A stretch of DNA of 64,000 bases. Source: Peptoniphilus gorbachii (GTDB lineage: Bacteria > Bacillota > Clostridia > Tissierellales > Peptoniphilaceae). Position numbers and translations under genes: made by a program. The number at the start of each line of letters is the position of its first letter. Positions within the stretch are counted from its first letter, which is position 1. The notes under the pieces were generated by a model. That model did no database searches. It saw only the letters and a list, made by a program, of their open reading frames with translations, and had not been told where the DNA came from. The stretch covers positions 87,225 through 151,224 of the forward strand of contig NZ_JAFBDH010000005.1 of NCBI RefSeq assembly GCF_016908115.1, written 5' to 3'. Below are positions 1 to 9,066 of the stretch, piece after piece.

Positions 1-335
1 AGATTTTTTGCAACTCTCCACAGATAGTCATGGTCAAGTTCATTTTCACTTGGTTTTTTAAAGGATACAACCTTTGTCCCCTGTGGATTTACTCCTGTCA
101 TAATGTGTTTTATTAAGGAATCTTTTCCTGCTGCATCCATAGCTTGAAGGACAATTAAAAGTGCTTGGTTGTTTTCTGCGTAAAGCCTTTCATGATATTC
201 ACGCATTTTCTCAATATTTTTAGGAATTAAAACTTCTTTAACTTCCTTTTTTTCAAGTTTTCCATGATAAGAAGTTGGCACATCATATAAATTTAATTTT
301 TTCTTTTCTTTTACTAAATATTTTTCAGTATTCAT
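1..335 (-). CDS. Polyphosphate kinase 2 family protein (5' part, runs off window)
   Basis: The ATG is at 333-335 on the minus strand and the frame stays open to the left edge, so only about 111 N-terminal residues are visible. These include LQAMDAAGKDS, the Walker A-like signature of PPK2 polyphosphate:nucleotide phosphotransferases, followed by a GVNPQGTKVVSFKKP stretch that is also typical of PPK2. PPK2 enzymes move phosphate between polyphosphate and nucleotides in the cytoplasm. The start codon overlaps the stop of the upstream hydrolase gene by one base (TAATG), so the two are probably co-translated. PPK2 membership is fairly sure; the subclass and direction of reaction cannot be judged from the fragment. 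Confidence 0.8.
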   Translation of the reverse strand, partial: MNTEKYLVKEKKKLNLYDVPTSYHGKLEKKEVKEVLIPKNIEKMREYHERLYAENNQALLIVLQAMDAAGKDSLIKHIMTGVNPQGTKVVSFKKPSENELDHDYLWRVAKN

Positions 336-1108
336 TAGAAATTCGCCCTCTCTTTTGAAAAAATAATTGCTGCTTCAAGCATTTGAGTTGTTATTTGATG
401 GGAAGTCATTTCAAAAATTTGAAAATCCAAAAGTTTTTTGTCCTTATAAACTTTTTCTATTTCCCTGGCAAAGGATTCTTGACCAGAAGGATCAATTACA
501 TCATCATCTTCGCCATTATATAAAACTATTGGTCTATCCTTAAAAATTTCTGGACTTTTCATTGGATCCATATCTAAGAAAAACTCATTGATTCTAAATT
601 CTTCTTCCTTGATTTTATCTTGATTTTTAATTTTATTTACTGAATCTACAAGTTTTTCCCAGTTGTTTACTCCATTAAAGATAAATGCCATTTTTAAATC
701 CTTTTTAAAAGCATAGAGACCACCAGCAGTTATGGCTCCCATAGAATGACCGCCAACTGCAATTTTGCTTTCTGGATATTTTTCCTCTAGGAAATTAAAA
801 ATTGAAGGCGCCTCTTCAATATTATGCATAATAACTTTTAAAATATATTTTGCTTCAATTTCTTTATCCCCATAATCAAGATCTAAATCATTTCTATCTC
901 CATGATATCTTGCTTCAGGAAGAACTACTCTATATCCATAACTTGCAAAAATATTGGCTCTAAAAATTTGCCTTTCATTATTAGATCCCCAGCCATGATA
1001 AAAAACTATAGTCTTATCTGTTTTTTCTTTTGGCTCAATAATAAGAACTGGCACATGACCTATTTTTGTCTCTTCTATATTTGAATAATTCATTTTTAAA
1101 TACTCCAT
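335..1108 (-). CDS. Alpha/beta hydrolase (prolyl-oligopeptidase/dienelactone-hydrolase-like esterase)
   Basis: A 257-residue protein with the alpha/beta-hydrolase layout: an oxyanion-hole HGWGSN segment, a nucleophile elbow GHSMG, an acid-residue region NGEDDDVIDP and a late TSHQIT histidine. No signal peptide is seen, so it is likely a cytoplasmic esterase of unknown substrate. I start it at the ATG at 1106-1108 because AGGTGAGG lies 6-7 nt upstream; a longer GTG start at 1120 would overlap that ribosome site. It overlaps the PPK2-like gene by one base, suggesting an operon. Confidence 0.8.
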   Translation of the reverse strand: MEYLKMNYSNIEETKIGHVPVLIIEPKEKTDKTIVFYHGWGSNNERQIFRANIFASYGYRVVLPEARYHGDRNDLDLDYGDKEIEAKYILKVIMHNIEEAPSIFNFLEEKYPESKIAVGGHSMGAITAGGLYAFKKDLKMAFIFNGVNNWEKLVDSVNKIKNQDKIKEEEFRINEFFLDMDPMKSPEIFKDRPIVLYNGEDDDVIDPSGQESFAREIEKVYKDKKLLDFQIFEMTSHQITTQMLEAAIIFSKERANF

Positions 1109-1212
1109 AATACACCTCACCTACATTATATCCAAAATAAATCTAAAATAAAAATTTTATGGGATTTATTTTAGCTTCTCACATTAAGTGATATATTATT
1201 AAGGGTGATACT

Positions 1213-2229
1213 TTGAAATACGAATTAAGATATGAAGAAATTTATGAAATGATAAAAAAGGGAAAAAAAATAAGCTTTGTGGACATGAGAAGTCCCAAAG
1301 AATTTAATGACTATAAAATCCCAGGCGCAATAAACCTTCCCATACTTAATGATTATGAGAGAGAAATTGTTGGAAGGACCTATGTAAAAGAAAGCGTAGA
1401 TAAGGCAAAGTATCTTGGCATAAATTTTGCCAAGGATAAACTCCCTTCCTTTTATGAAAAAATTATTGAGCTTACAAAAACTTATGATGAAGTTATCCTC
1501 TATTGTTCACGTGGCGGCTATAGGTCTCATGTATTTTTTAGCTTTTTAAGGTCTCTCGGCATAGATGTAAAAAAATTAATTGGCGGCTACAAGTCTTACA
1601 GAAAATATATTCATGACAATTTAGCTTCTTTAATAAGAGAAAAAGAATTTATAGTTCTCTGTGGCAAAACTGGCGTTGGAAAAACTGAAATTTTAAATAA
1701 ATTAAAAAGTGCTTATCCTGTTTTAAATCTTGAAGAACTTGCCAACCACAGAGGCTCAATTTTTGGTGGTATAGGACTTACCCAACAGCCTTCACAAAAA
1801 TATTTTGAGTCTCTTTTATTTGAAGCTTTAGATAATGACAAAAAAATTTTTTTCACTGAAGGAGAAAGCTCAAAAATTGGAAATATTCAGCTGCCAAAAA
1901 TTTTAATTGAAAAAATTTCTTCTGGCAGAAAAATTATTATCGAAGACGAAATTGATAGTCGCATAAAAAGAATTAAGAGAGACTACAATCTTTCAGATAG
2001 AGATGAAATTTATAAATCTCTTCTAGAAATCAAAAAATTTATTTCTTCAGAAAAGGAAAAATTATATTTAGAAAAATTCCAGGAGGTCGACTACGATTTT
2101 TTAATAAGAGATCTTTTAATAAATTATTATGATCCTCACTACAAAAAAAATTACAGCAAGGATGATTTGCACCTGGCAAATAATTCTGCTGTAATAAAAA
2201 ATATTTTAAATTTTAAAAATTCTATTTAA
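1213..2229 (+). CDS. mnmH: tRNA 2-selenouridine synthase
   Basis: A 338-residue protein of the SelU/YbbB/MnmH type. The N-terminal rhodanese domain has the catalytic cysteine in YCSRGGYRS (Cys about 98), followed by a P-loop GKTGVGKT (about 151-158) and a helical C-terminal half. The family exchanges sulfur for selenium at the wobble uridine of certain tRNAs using selenophosphate, so the host probably makes selenophosphate (SelD), which is not in this window. The likely start is TTG at 1213, preceded by AGGGTGA; the next ATG would remove part of the rhodanese domain. The 3' end overlaps the convergent ung gene by 8 bp. Confidence 0.92.
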   Translation: MKYELRYEEIYEMIKKGKKISFVDMRSPKEFNDYKIPGAINLPILNDYEREIVGRTYVKESVDKAKYLGINFAKDKLPSFYEKIIELTKTYDEVILYCSRGGYRSHVFFSFLRSLGIDVKKLIGGYKSYRKYIHDNLASLIREKEFIVLCGKTGVGKTEILNKLKSAYPVLNLEELANHRGSIFGGIGLTQQPSQKYFESLLFEALDNDKKIFFTEGESSKIGNIQLPKILIEKISSGRKIIIEDEIDSRIKRIKRDYNLSDRDEIYKSLLEIKKFISSEKEKLYLEKFQEVDYDFLIRDLLINYYDPHYKKNYSKDDLHLANNSAVIKNILNFKNSI

Positions 2230-2893
2230 CTTCCCAAGAAGGTGGTCTAACTCCTCTTTCTCTTAAAAACTCATTTGCACGAGAGAAGGGCTTTGAGCCA
2301 AAGAAACCTCTATTGGCAGAAAGTGGAGATGGATGCACACCTTCTATAATTAAGTGATTTTTATTATTTATAAATTTTTTGCGAGCCTTGGCGTGATTGC
2401 CCCAAAGTATGTAAACCACAGGCTCTTTTTTTTCGTTTATTTTTTCTATAACTGCGTTGGTAAAAATTTCCCAGCCAATTTTTGCATGGCTCATAGGTTC
2501 ATGGGCCCTTACAGTTAAAGTTGTATTTAAAAGCATTATTCCTTCATCTGCCCAAGATTTTAAGTAGCCCGTCTTTGGTATTGCTAGACCTAGATCAGAA
2601 TTTAATTCCTTATAAATATTTTGAAGTGAAGGTGGAATCTTCACTCCTTCCTTTACAGAAAAGGCAAGTCCATGAGCTTGACCAAAATTGTGATAGGGAT
2701 CCTGACCAAGTATTAAGACCTTTAAGTCTTTGTAAGAAGTGTAGTGAAAGGCATTAAAAATATCTTCTGCCTTGGGAAAAATTTGATGATGTCTATATTC
2801 TTCTATTAAAAGTTTTCTAAGATTTTTGTAATAATCTTTTTCAAATTCTTCTTCCAATATTTCTTGCCAGTCATTTTTAAAAATTTCTTTCAA
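2222..2893 (-). CDS. ung: Uracil-DNA glycosylase
   Basis: A 223-residue family-1 uracil-DNA glycosylase. Visible signatures are LGQDPYH (catalytic Asp water-activating motif), the AFSV segment, LLNTTLTV, the WGNHA motif and the DNA-intercalation loop HPSPLSANRGFFG. It excises uracil from DNA at the start of base-excision repair. The start is a TTG at 2891-2893 with GGAGG five bases upstream; no better ATG exists. Its 3' end overlaps mnmH on the other strand, and it follows the second trkA by two bases. Confidence 0.95.
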   Translation of the reverse strand: MKEIFKNDWQEILEEEFEKDYYKNLRKLLIEEYRHHQIFPKAEDIFNAFHYTSYKDLKVLILGQDPYHNFGQAHGLAFSVKEGVKIPPSLQNIYKELNSDLGLAIPKTGYLKSWADEGIMLLNTTLTVRAHEPMSHAKIGWEIFTNAVIEKINEKKEPVVYILWGNHAKARKKFINNKNHLIIEGVHPSPLSANRGFFGSKPFSRANEFLRERGVRPPSWEVK

Positions 2894-2895
2894 AA

Positions 2896-4263
2896 TTACC
2901 TCCTGAAAAAATCAAAAATGCTTTTCTTTAGCGTTGGATCAATTAATTCTTCCAAATCTTTTCTACTTTCATTAGTTGAAAATATTACAAGCCTGTCGCC
3001 CTTTTCGATTTTTGTATTTCCTCTAGGAATTACTGCAGAATTATCATATCTAATAATTCCACCAATAATTATTTCTCTGTGTAAATTAATTTCAGATAAT
3101 TTTTTTCCAATATAAATAAAATCGTCAGGAATTTTAATTTCATAAACCTGTGCCTTGCCACCAAACATATAATTTATTGACACCTTCATGTCGTTGTTAA
3201 TGGCCTTAATAATTTCATTTGCCACTATAACTTTTGGATCTATAACCCTATAAATTCCCAGGCTCTCTAAAATTGAGTCGTAATTATTGTCCCCTTGAAG
3301 GACAATATTCTTGCTAATGCCGTGACTTCTTGCCATGAGTCCAAGGACTATATTTAATTCGTCTGAATCTGTCATAGAAATAAAAACTGCATCCTTTGAA
3401 ATATTTTCATCTTTAAAAATTTTGTCATTTTTCAAACTTTTATTTACAACAAAAGCTCTCGTTAAATTTTTTCTAAAGTCTTCAAATTTTTCTCTATTAG
3501 GCTCAATTATTTTTAAATTAATATTTTCAAGGTTTGAGATAATCCTATTGAAAGTCGCATCCCCTGAAGCAATAACTACATCACGCACATCTTCTTTTCC
3601 CTTTATTTCAAAGTGAGAATATTTGAAATTTCTTATGTCAGAAGAAAGACCCATGAGATACATATAATCGCCATGTTTTAAAATGGTTTCTCCATCTGGA
3701 ACAATTAAATCTCCTTCTCTAAGTATACCAACAACTAAAATTGTGGAAAGAGAGCCAATGTCCTTTATTTTTATATTTTCAAATTCTTCGTCCATGTCAA
3801 TGTAGTGGCCTGTAACTTCAATTTTTCCTTTGCCAAAATAATCCGCCTCATAATAATTTGATGAACCAATTAATTTCGTGGCAAGTTTTGCAGACTCAAG
3901 GCTTCTATTAAAAATATTTACAACATTTGGCAAAGAATTTTTTATAATTCCTATTTCAGAAATATTTTCCATTTCATCAAGGCGCAAAATAATTTTAACA
4001 TTGAGATTTTTAAAAATTGATGCCATTATTAAATTTGTCTTATCGCTATCTGTGGCTATAATTGCGTAATCATATACTTCTGAATCAAAATTTAGCATAA
4101 AATTTTCATCTAATACATCGCCCTTAATTTTTGTAACAGTATTAGTTATTTTTTCAAAATTTAATTCATCTCTGTCAATTATATCAATGTCAAATTTTTC
4201 AAGGCTTAGTGTATTTGCAATTGTAGATCCAACTTTTCCTGAACCAATAATTAATATTTTCAT
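2896..4263 (-). CDS. trkA: Trk potassium-uptake regulatory subunit TrkA (distal copy)
   Basis: A 455-residue full-length TrkA with two RCK halves. Each has an N-terminal Rossmann nucleotide-binding domain (IIGSGKVGSTIA at the start; the second near the VVIASGD segment) followed by a TrkA-C domain. These proteins bind nucleotides on the cytoplasmic face and gate the TrkH pore. The first ATG base overlaps the last trkH base, so it is translationally coupled. The second domain's nucleotide loop (ASGDATFNR) is less canonical than in the other TrkA, so the copies may differ in ligand response. Confidence 0.9.
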   Translation of the reverse strand: MKILIIGSGKVGSTIANTLSLEKFDIDIIDRDELNFEKITNTVTKIKGDVLDENFMLNFDSEVYDYAIIATDSDKTNLIMASIFKNLNVKIILRLDEMENISEIGIIKNSLPNVVNIFNRSLESAKLATKLIGSSNYYEADYFGKGKIEVTGHYIDMDEEFENIKIKDIGSLSTILVVGILREGDLIVPDGETILKHGDYMYLMGLSSDIRNFKYSHFEIKGKEDVRDVVIASGDATFNRIISNLENINLKIIEPNREKFEDFRKNLTRAFVVNKSLKNDKIFKDENISKDAVFISMTDSDELNIVLGLMARSHGISKNIVLQGDNNYDSILESLGIYRVIDPKVIVANEIIKAINNDMKVSINYMFGGKAQVYEIKIPDDFIYIGKKLSEINLHREIIIGGIIRYDNSAVIPRGNTKIEKGDRLVIFSTNESRKDLEELIDPTLKKSIFDFFRR

Positions 4264-5717
4264 TATAGTCTTATAATATCCTTTCTTCGTCTGTTCTTTG
4301 AGAATAAGGCAAGAATTGTGAAAAATTCAAGCCTTCCAAGTAACATTAAGACACTAAAATATAGTTTAAAAAAGTCACTATAAAAAGCAAAATTTTTTGT
4401 TGGCCCAATTTCTCCAAAGCCTGGTCCAACATTTGATAGTGTTGTTGCCACAGAAGAAAATCCTGTTATTACATCTACTCCTGAAAGTGTGACTATGCCA
4501 GTAGAAACTATTGCCAATATAAAATAAGTTCCAAGATAGGCATTTATGCCAAGGACAACTTCATCAGACAAAGTTTTTCCATCAGCAATTATTGGGAGAA
4601 CTGCCTTTGGATGTGTTGCTTTTTTCATTTCTCTTTTTATTAACTTTAATAAAATTGAAATTCTCGTAATTTTAATTCCACCGCCAGTTGAACCTGCACA
4701 GCCTCCAAAAATCATGAGTATCAATAAAATAAATTTTGAAAAACTTGGCCATAAGTCATAATCTGCATTGGCAAAACCAGATGTTGATGATATTGAGGTA
4801 ACTTGAAAGGCTGAATCTCTAAAGGCCAACAAAAGTGTAGGATAACCCTTGGAATATAAATCAAGGGTAATAAAAATAATGGCAGCAAGTGTTATAAAAA
4901 TCCAAAGTTTTAACTCATCATTTTGCAAAACTTCTTTAAACTTTTTTCTAGAAATAAGTGAATAAATTGTAAAATTTGTGGCACTTAAAAACATAAAAAA
5001 GGCAAGTATAAAGTGAACTGCATTGCCCTTATAAGACATAAAGGAGTCGTTATAAGATGAGAATCCTCCAGTTCCAAGGACACCAAAAGTATGAACAAAG
5101 GAATCAAAAACTGGCATACCTGCAATTTTTAAACATAAGAAAAGTGCAGCCGATAAAATAATATAAATTATGTAAAGTCTTTTAGATGATTGAGATATTG
5201 TGGACTCAATTTTTCCTGCAACAGGTCCCGGTGATTCTGCCTTAAAAATTTGAAAACCACCGACTCCAAGTTTTGGAAGAAGTCCTACTGTAAAGACAAG
5301 TATTCCCATTCCTCCAATCCAGTGAGTAATAGATCTCCAAAGTATTACTGACCTAGGGTAAGATTCTATGCCAGAGATAACTGTTGCACCAGTTGTAGTA
5401 AAACCAGATACAATTTCAAAAAATGAATCGACATAAGTCATTTTAGCCGCTATAAAAAGTGGAAGTGCTCCAACTAAGGAAACTAATATCCATGATGCTG
5501 TTACTATTAAAATTCCATCTCTTGGTGATAGGGATTTTTTTTCTACCTTTAAATTAATTAAAATTAATCCCAAAAATATAGCCAGGGCCATGGGAATATA
5601 AAATCCAGAGGCACTTCCATCCTTTTCTACTAAGCTAAGTATTAGAGATGGAGCCATAAATGCAGTTTCAATTAATAAAATAAAACCAAGGATTTTTGAA
5701 ATAAGTTTATAATTCAT
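4263..5717 (-). CDS. trkH: TrkH family potassium transporter, pore subunit
   Basis: A 484-residue multi-pass membrane protein of the TrkH/TrkG/KtrB superfamily. Selectivity-filter-like loops are recognisable: SGFTTTGATV, GVLGTGGFSSY, SSTSGFAN and TTLSNVGPGFG, matching the four pore repeats. It imports K+ and associates with TrkA-type RCK rings. It overlaps the upstream trkA by 11 bp and the downstream trkA by one base, giving an unusual trkA-trkH-trkA arrangement. Confidence 0.95.
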   Translation of the reverse strand: MNYKLISKILGFILLIETAFMAPSLILSLVEKDGSASGFYIPMALAIFLGLILINLKVEKKSLSPRDGILIVTASWILVSLVGALPLFIAAKMTYVDSFFEIVSGFTTTGATVISGIESYPRSVILWRSITHWIGGMGILVFTVGLLPKLGVGGFQIFKAESPGPVAGKIESTISQSSKRLYIIYIILSAALFLCLKIAGMPVFDSFVHTFGVLGTGGFSSYNDSFMSYKGNAVHFILAFFMFLSATNFTIYSLISRKKFKEVLQNDELKLWIFITLAAIIFITLDLYSKGYPTLLLAFRDSAFQVTSISSTSGFANADYDLWPSFSKFILLILMIFGGCAGSTGGGIKITRISILLKLIKREMKKATHPKAVLPIIADGKTLSDEVVLGINAYLGTYFILAIVSTGIVTLSGVDVITGFSSVATTLSNVGPGFGEIGPTKNFAFYSDFFKLYFSVLMLLGRLEFFTILALFSKNRRRKDIIRL

Positions 5718-7107
5718 CTACTCTTCCTCTATTCTTAAAAGAATTTAGTGCATACTTAAATTTCCCTTCTGAAGAGAAAATCTTTTGCATCTTTGGTGCA
5801 ACTTGATGCATTGCAAATAAAATAATTCTGTCTCCTGCTTCTAGCACAGTTTTTCCATTTGGAACTAACATTTCATTTTTTCTTATTACTGCAATAATTA
5901 AAATTCCCTCTGGAAGATTTAAATTTTCAAGAGCTTTGCCACAAACTAATTGTCTTGCCCTTATAATTAATTCTAAACATTCAACTTGTCCATTTAATAA
6001 AAGATGAAGTGAAAGAGAAGACTTGCCCCTGATTTCCTTTAACATTTCTGCAGCTGTTATATAAGCAGTGTTAAAAACTGCGTCTATATCTAATTTGTCT
6101 AAGATTTTGTCATAATTTGTTCTAGAAATTTTTGCAACAGATTTATAAATTCCAGTTTGTTTTGCCACAAGACTCATTAATAAATTTGCTTCGTCAATGC
6201 CTGTTGCAGCTACAAAAGCATCATAAGTATGAACCATTTCTTCTTCAAGTATGGCAATATCTGTTCCGTCGCCATTTATTATTTCTGCACCTGGAACCAT
6301 TTCCTTTAACTCTAGACATCTCTCTCTATTTATTTCAACTATTGTAACTCGAATATTTTCCTTTAATAAAAGCATGGCTAGGTAAAGGCCAGTCTTTCCT
6401 CCGCCTAAAATCATTGTGCTTCTAAGAGCTTTTGTCTTATTTACACCAGTGTGCTCTTTGTCAAAAATTTCTATATTTTCTGATTTTCCTGCCAAAATTA
6501 TTACGTCATTTTCCTCAAGAACTGTACTTCCATTTGGAATAATTGCATCTCCACTTCTTGAAATTGCTGAAATAAGTAAGTCGTTAATATTTTCAATGTC
6601 CATAATTCTCTTGCCAATAAAGTTTGGATCATTTCCTATATTAAACTCAACAAGAGAAACTTTTCCACCAGCAAATTCATCGGAGTAAAGTTGATATCTT
6701 TTCATTAAATATTTTACAATTGATCTTGCAGTGGCATTGTCTGGATTTATAATTTTATCTATTTCAAGTTCTTCAGAAATAAAATCTAAATGCTTTCTAT
6801 ATTCAGGGTCTCTGACTCTGGCTATGGCATATTTAGCACCAAGTTTTTTTGAAATTGTGCAAACTATTACATTAGCCTCGTCATTAGTAGTAGTTGCAAT
6901 TACATAATCAAAAAGAGATATGTCAAGCTCTTCTAAAACGCCAAAATCAAGGGCATTTGCACAAATACTAAGGACATCTAGTGAATTTGAAATATATTCA
7001 ATTACGTCTTCATTATTATCTACTACAGTTACTTCATAATCTTCATCTATAAGTGAAGCTGCAAGTCTATAGCCTAATTTTCCAGCGCCAACAACTAAAG
7101 CCTTCAT
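5707..7107 (-). CDS. trkA: Trk potassium-uptake regulatory subunit TrkA (proximal copy)
   Basis: A 466-residue protein with two Rossmann/RCK halves, GAGKLGYRLA at the N-terminus and GGGKTGLYLA near the middle, each followed by a TrkA-C domain. Both glycine-rich loops are intact. It is the first gene of the trk cluster, with AGGAGG before the ATG, and overlaps trkH by 11 bp. Expected role: cytoplasmic nucleotide-sensing regulator of TrkH. Confidence 0.93.
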   Translation of the reverse strand: MKALVVGAGKLGYRLAASLIDEDYEVTVVDNNEDVIEYISNSLDVLSICANALDFGVLEELDISLFDYVIATTTNDEANVIVCTISKKLGAKYAIARVRDPEYRKHLDFISEELEIDKIINPDNATARSIVKYLMKRYQLYSDEFAGGKVSLVEFNIGNDPNFIGKRIMDIENINDLLISAISRSGDAIIPNGSTVLEENDVIILAGKSENIEIFDKEHTGVNKTKALRSTMILGGGKTGLYLAMLLLKENIRVTIVEINRERCLELKEMVPGAEIINGDGTDIAILEEEMVHTYDAFVAATGIDEANLLMSLVAKQTGIYKSVAKISRTNYDKILDKLDIDAVFNTAYITAAEMLKEIRGKSSLSLHLLLNGQVECLELIIRARQLVCGKALENLNLPEGILIIAVIRKNEMLVPNGKTVLEAGDRIILFAMHQVAPKMQKIFSSEGKFKYALNSFKNRGRVDEL

Positions 7108-7115
7108 ATTTCCTC

Positions 7116-8264
7116 CTAAAAAATTGCATCAAGAATTATTTCAAAGTCATAATCTTCATAAATTGCTTTTAATTTATTGCAAAGTTCTTCTTTCAATTGC
7201 TCCTTTTCCTTTAAAGTAGATACGGCATCGGCATTATAATCAATGTCGATATAAATTTTCTTATCTTCAAGCACTATATCGTGGAAAGAATATATATTTA
7301 AACTTTCTCTAATAATTTTTTTGAGATTTTTTGAAACTGATCTAATAATATCAGAACTAGAGCCCAGTGGGTCAGCGTGAATTATTAGTTTGATTCCCAA
7401 AAGTTCAGATACTTCCCTTTCTACCTTATCGACTATATTATGTGCCTCTTCCAGGGTCAAATTGTAATCAAGAGTCGCATCAATTAATACGATAATATTA
7501 TCTGGGCCAAAATCTGTCACCATCATATTGTGCACATTTGAGATTCCGTCATATGTTGAAACTTTTGACTTTATCTCGTGCTTAGTTTCTTCCGTTAAAC
7601 CTCTTCCAAGTATAATTGAAATAGTTTCATAGATTAAAGATATTGCAGTATATAAAATAAATAGGGCAACTAAAACTCCTACATATCCATCTAAAATTTT
7701 ACCAGTGAATTTTTCTATTATTATAGAAATAATTACAACAGCTGTTATAAGTGTATCACTAAGAGAATCTTTCTCCTGAGCCTTTAAGGTAGTTGAGTCA
7801 ATTTTTCTTGCCACATGAGAATAAAGTGATGCCTGCCAAAACTTTATAAAAATAGTAATTATCAAAATTACTATAGTAGAACTTGGATAAGTTATTTTAA
7901 CTGGATTCAAAATTTTTCCAACAGAAGTTCTTAAAAACTGAAATCCAAGGCTAAGGACGATTCCACTTACTACAAGGGAAATTAAATATTCCAGTCTTCC
8001 ATGACCATAGGGGTGGTCTCTATCCCTTGGCTTTGAGGCAAGTTTTATTCCAAAAATTGAAATAATTGAACTGACACAATCTGTAATGTTATTAACAGCA
8101 TCAGACAAAATTGAAATTGAGCCAGTAAAAGTATATAAAATTACTTTTAAAAGGGCTACCAATATATTTGATATAAGACCAAGAAAAGAAGTCTCCTTGG
8201 AAATTTTTGCCCTATCATAGCCATAGGCATTATGACTCCTTTTTAAAATTAGTTTCCAGAACAT
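7116..8264 (-). CDS. Cation diffusion facilitator family transporter
   Basis: A 382-residue CDF protein. Transmembrane helices fill roughly residues 30-220 with the metal-site motif SDAVNNITDCVSS (DxxxD) in TM2 and a second acidic pair ending the LSDT segment in TM5, followed by a cytoplasmic ferredoxin-like domain with HNMMVTDFG and IIHADP. CDF proteins export divalent metals (Zn, Fe, Mn, Co) using protons. The C-terminus is longer than in minimal FieF. GGAGG precedes the ATG. It lies 8 bp upstream of trkA and is probably transcribed with it. Confidence 0.9.
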   Translation of the reverse strand: MFWKLILKRSHNAYGYDRAKISKETSFLGLISNILVALLKVILYTFTGSISILSDAVNNITDCVSSIISIFGIKLASKPRDRDHPYGHGRLEYLISLVVSGIVLSLGFQFLRTSVGKILNPVKITYPSSTIVILIITIFIKFWQASLYSHVARKIDSTTLKAQEKDSLSDTLITAVVIISIIIEKFTGKILDGYVGVLVALFILYTAISLIYETISIILGRGLTEETKHEIKSKVSTYDGISNVHNMMVTDFGPDNIIVLIDATLDYNLTLEEAHNIVDKVEREVSELLGIKLIIHADPLGSSSDIIRSVSKNLKKIIRESLNIYSFHDIVLEDKKIYIDIDYNADAVSTLKEKEQLKEELCNKLKAIYEDYDFEIILDAIF

Positions 8265-8431
8265 TTATCCTCCATAAATAAAAATAGGCTATCAGCCCAT
8301 CTTTATAAGATTTATTTTAGTTATAATCATTATAACACTAGAATATTAGTAATAAAAGGACAAGAAGCTATTTAGCCATTTATAAACTATTTATTATTAT
8401 ACAAGGCAATAAAATATTTATCTTCATAAAA

Positions 8432-8459
8432 AATGTACCAAATAAATATTTGGTACATT
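8432..8459 (-). terminator. Rho-independent terminator after the DJ-1 gene
   Basis: Nine-base arms (AATGTACCA / TGGTACATT) with a 10-nt loop; on the minus strand the hairpin is followed by TTTTTATG. It ends the proC-DJ-1 transcript and separates it from the cation transporter. Confidence 0.75.
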
Positions 8460-8490
8460 AAAAGTTTTTTATTTTATGAAAATTTTTTAA

Positions 8491-9057
8491 TTAAATAAAT
8501 TTTTTTAGTTTAGGAAGAAGTAATCCATCTGCAACTTCTTCAGCTTTTTCCTTTGAAATTAAAACTTCTACTAGTTTTACTCCAAGTAAGATAGCAAGAG
8601 CAGGACCCATGCCTGTAATAATATTATCATCAATTACAACAGCTTCATCTAGTGGATTATTTACTTTAAGTCTATTTTCAACTCCTGGATAACAAGTGAA
8701 TTTGCCATCTTTTAAAACTCCAGCAGCATCAAGAACTTGTGGACCAGCACAAATAGTTGCAATTTTTTTCTCATCATCGTTAAATAAATTTACACATTCA
8801 AGGACTTTTTTATCCTTCATTAAATTTGTTGCGCCAGGTTGTCCTCCTGGAATATACATTGCCCTATAGTCTTCAATATTAATTTCATTAAAAGTTTTGT
8901 CAGCAAGAACTTTTACATCGTGAGCTCCTCTAACTTCATTTCTATCAGTTATTGAAACTGTTTCAACTAAAAGGCCAGCTCTCCTGATTACATCAACAAC
9001 AGTTAGTGCTTCAATTTCTTCAAAACCATCTGCCAAAAATACTAATAAATCTTTCAT
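8491..9057 (-). CDS. DJ-1/PfpI family protein (YajL/ThiJ-like)
   Basis: A 188-residue single-domain DJ-1 superfamily protein. It shows the conserved early Glu region (FLADGFEEIEAL), the nucleophile elbow TICAGPQVL with the reactive cysteine, and a GGxPG loop (IPGGQPGATNL). Members act as glyoxalase/deglycase-type or redox chaperones in the cytoplasm; the exact activity is not deducible. AGGAGG lies upstream of the ATG. It lies 9 bp after proC on the same strand. Confidence 0.88.
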   Translation of the reverse strand: MKDLLVFLADGFEEIEALTVVDVIRRAGLLVETVSITDRNEVRGAHDVKVLADKTFNEINIEDYRAMYIPGGQPGATNLMKDKKVLECVNLFNDDEKKIATICAGPQVLDAAGVLKDGKFTCYPGVENRLKVNNPLDEAVVIDDNIITGMGPALAILLGVKLVEVLISKEKAEEVADGLLLPKLKKFI

Positions 9058-9066
9058 ATTGACCTC

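Noticed and set aside
8284..8300. Small GGGCT/AGCCT hairpin with T-rich tail before the cation transporter start, as a metal riboswitch or attenuator
   Set aside because: Only a five-base stem and no known riboswitch core; too weak.
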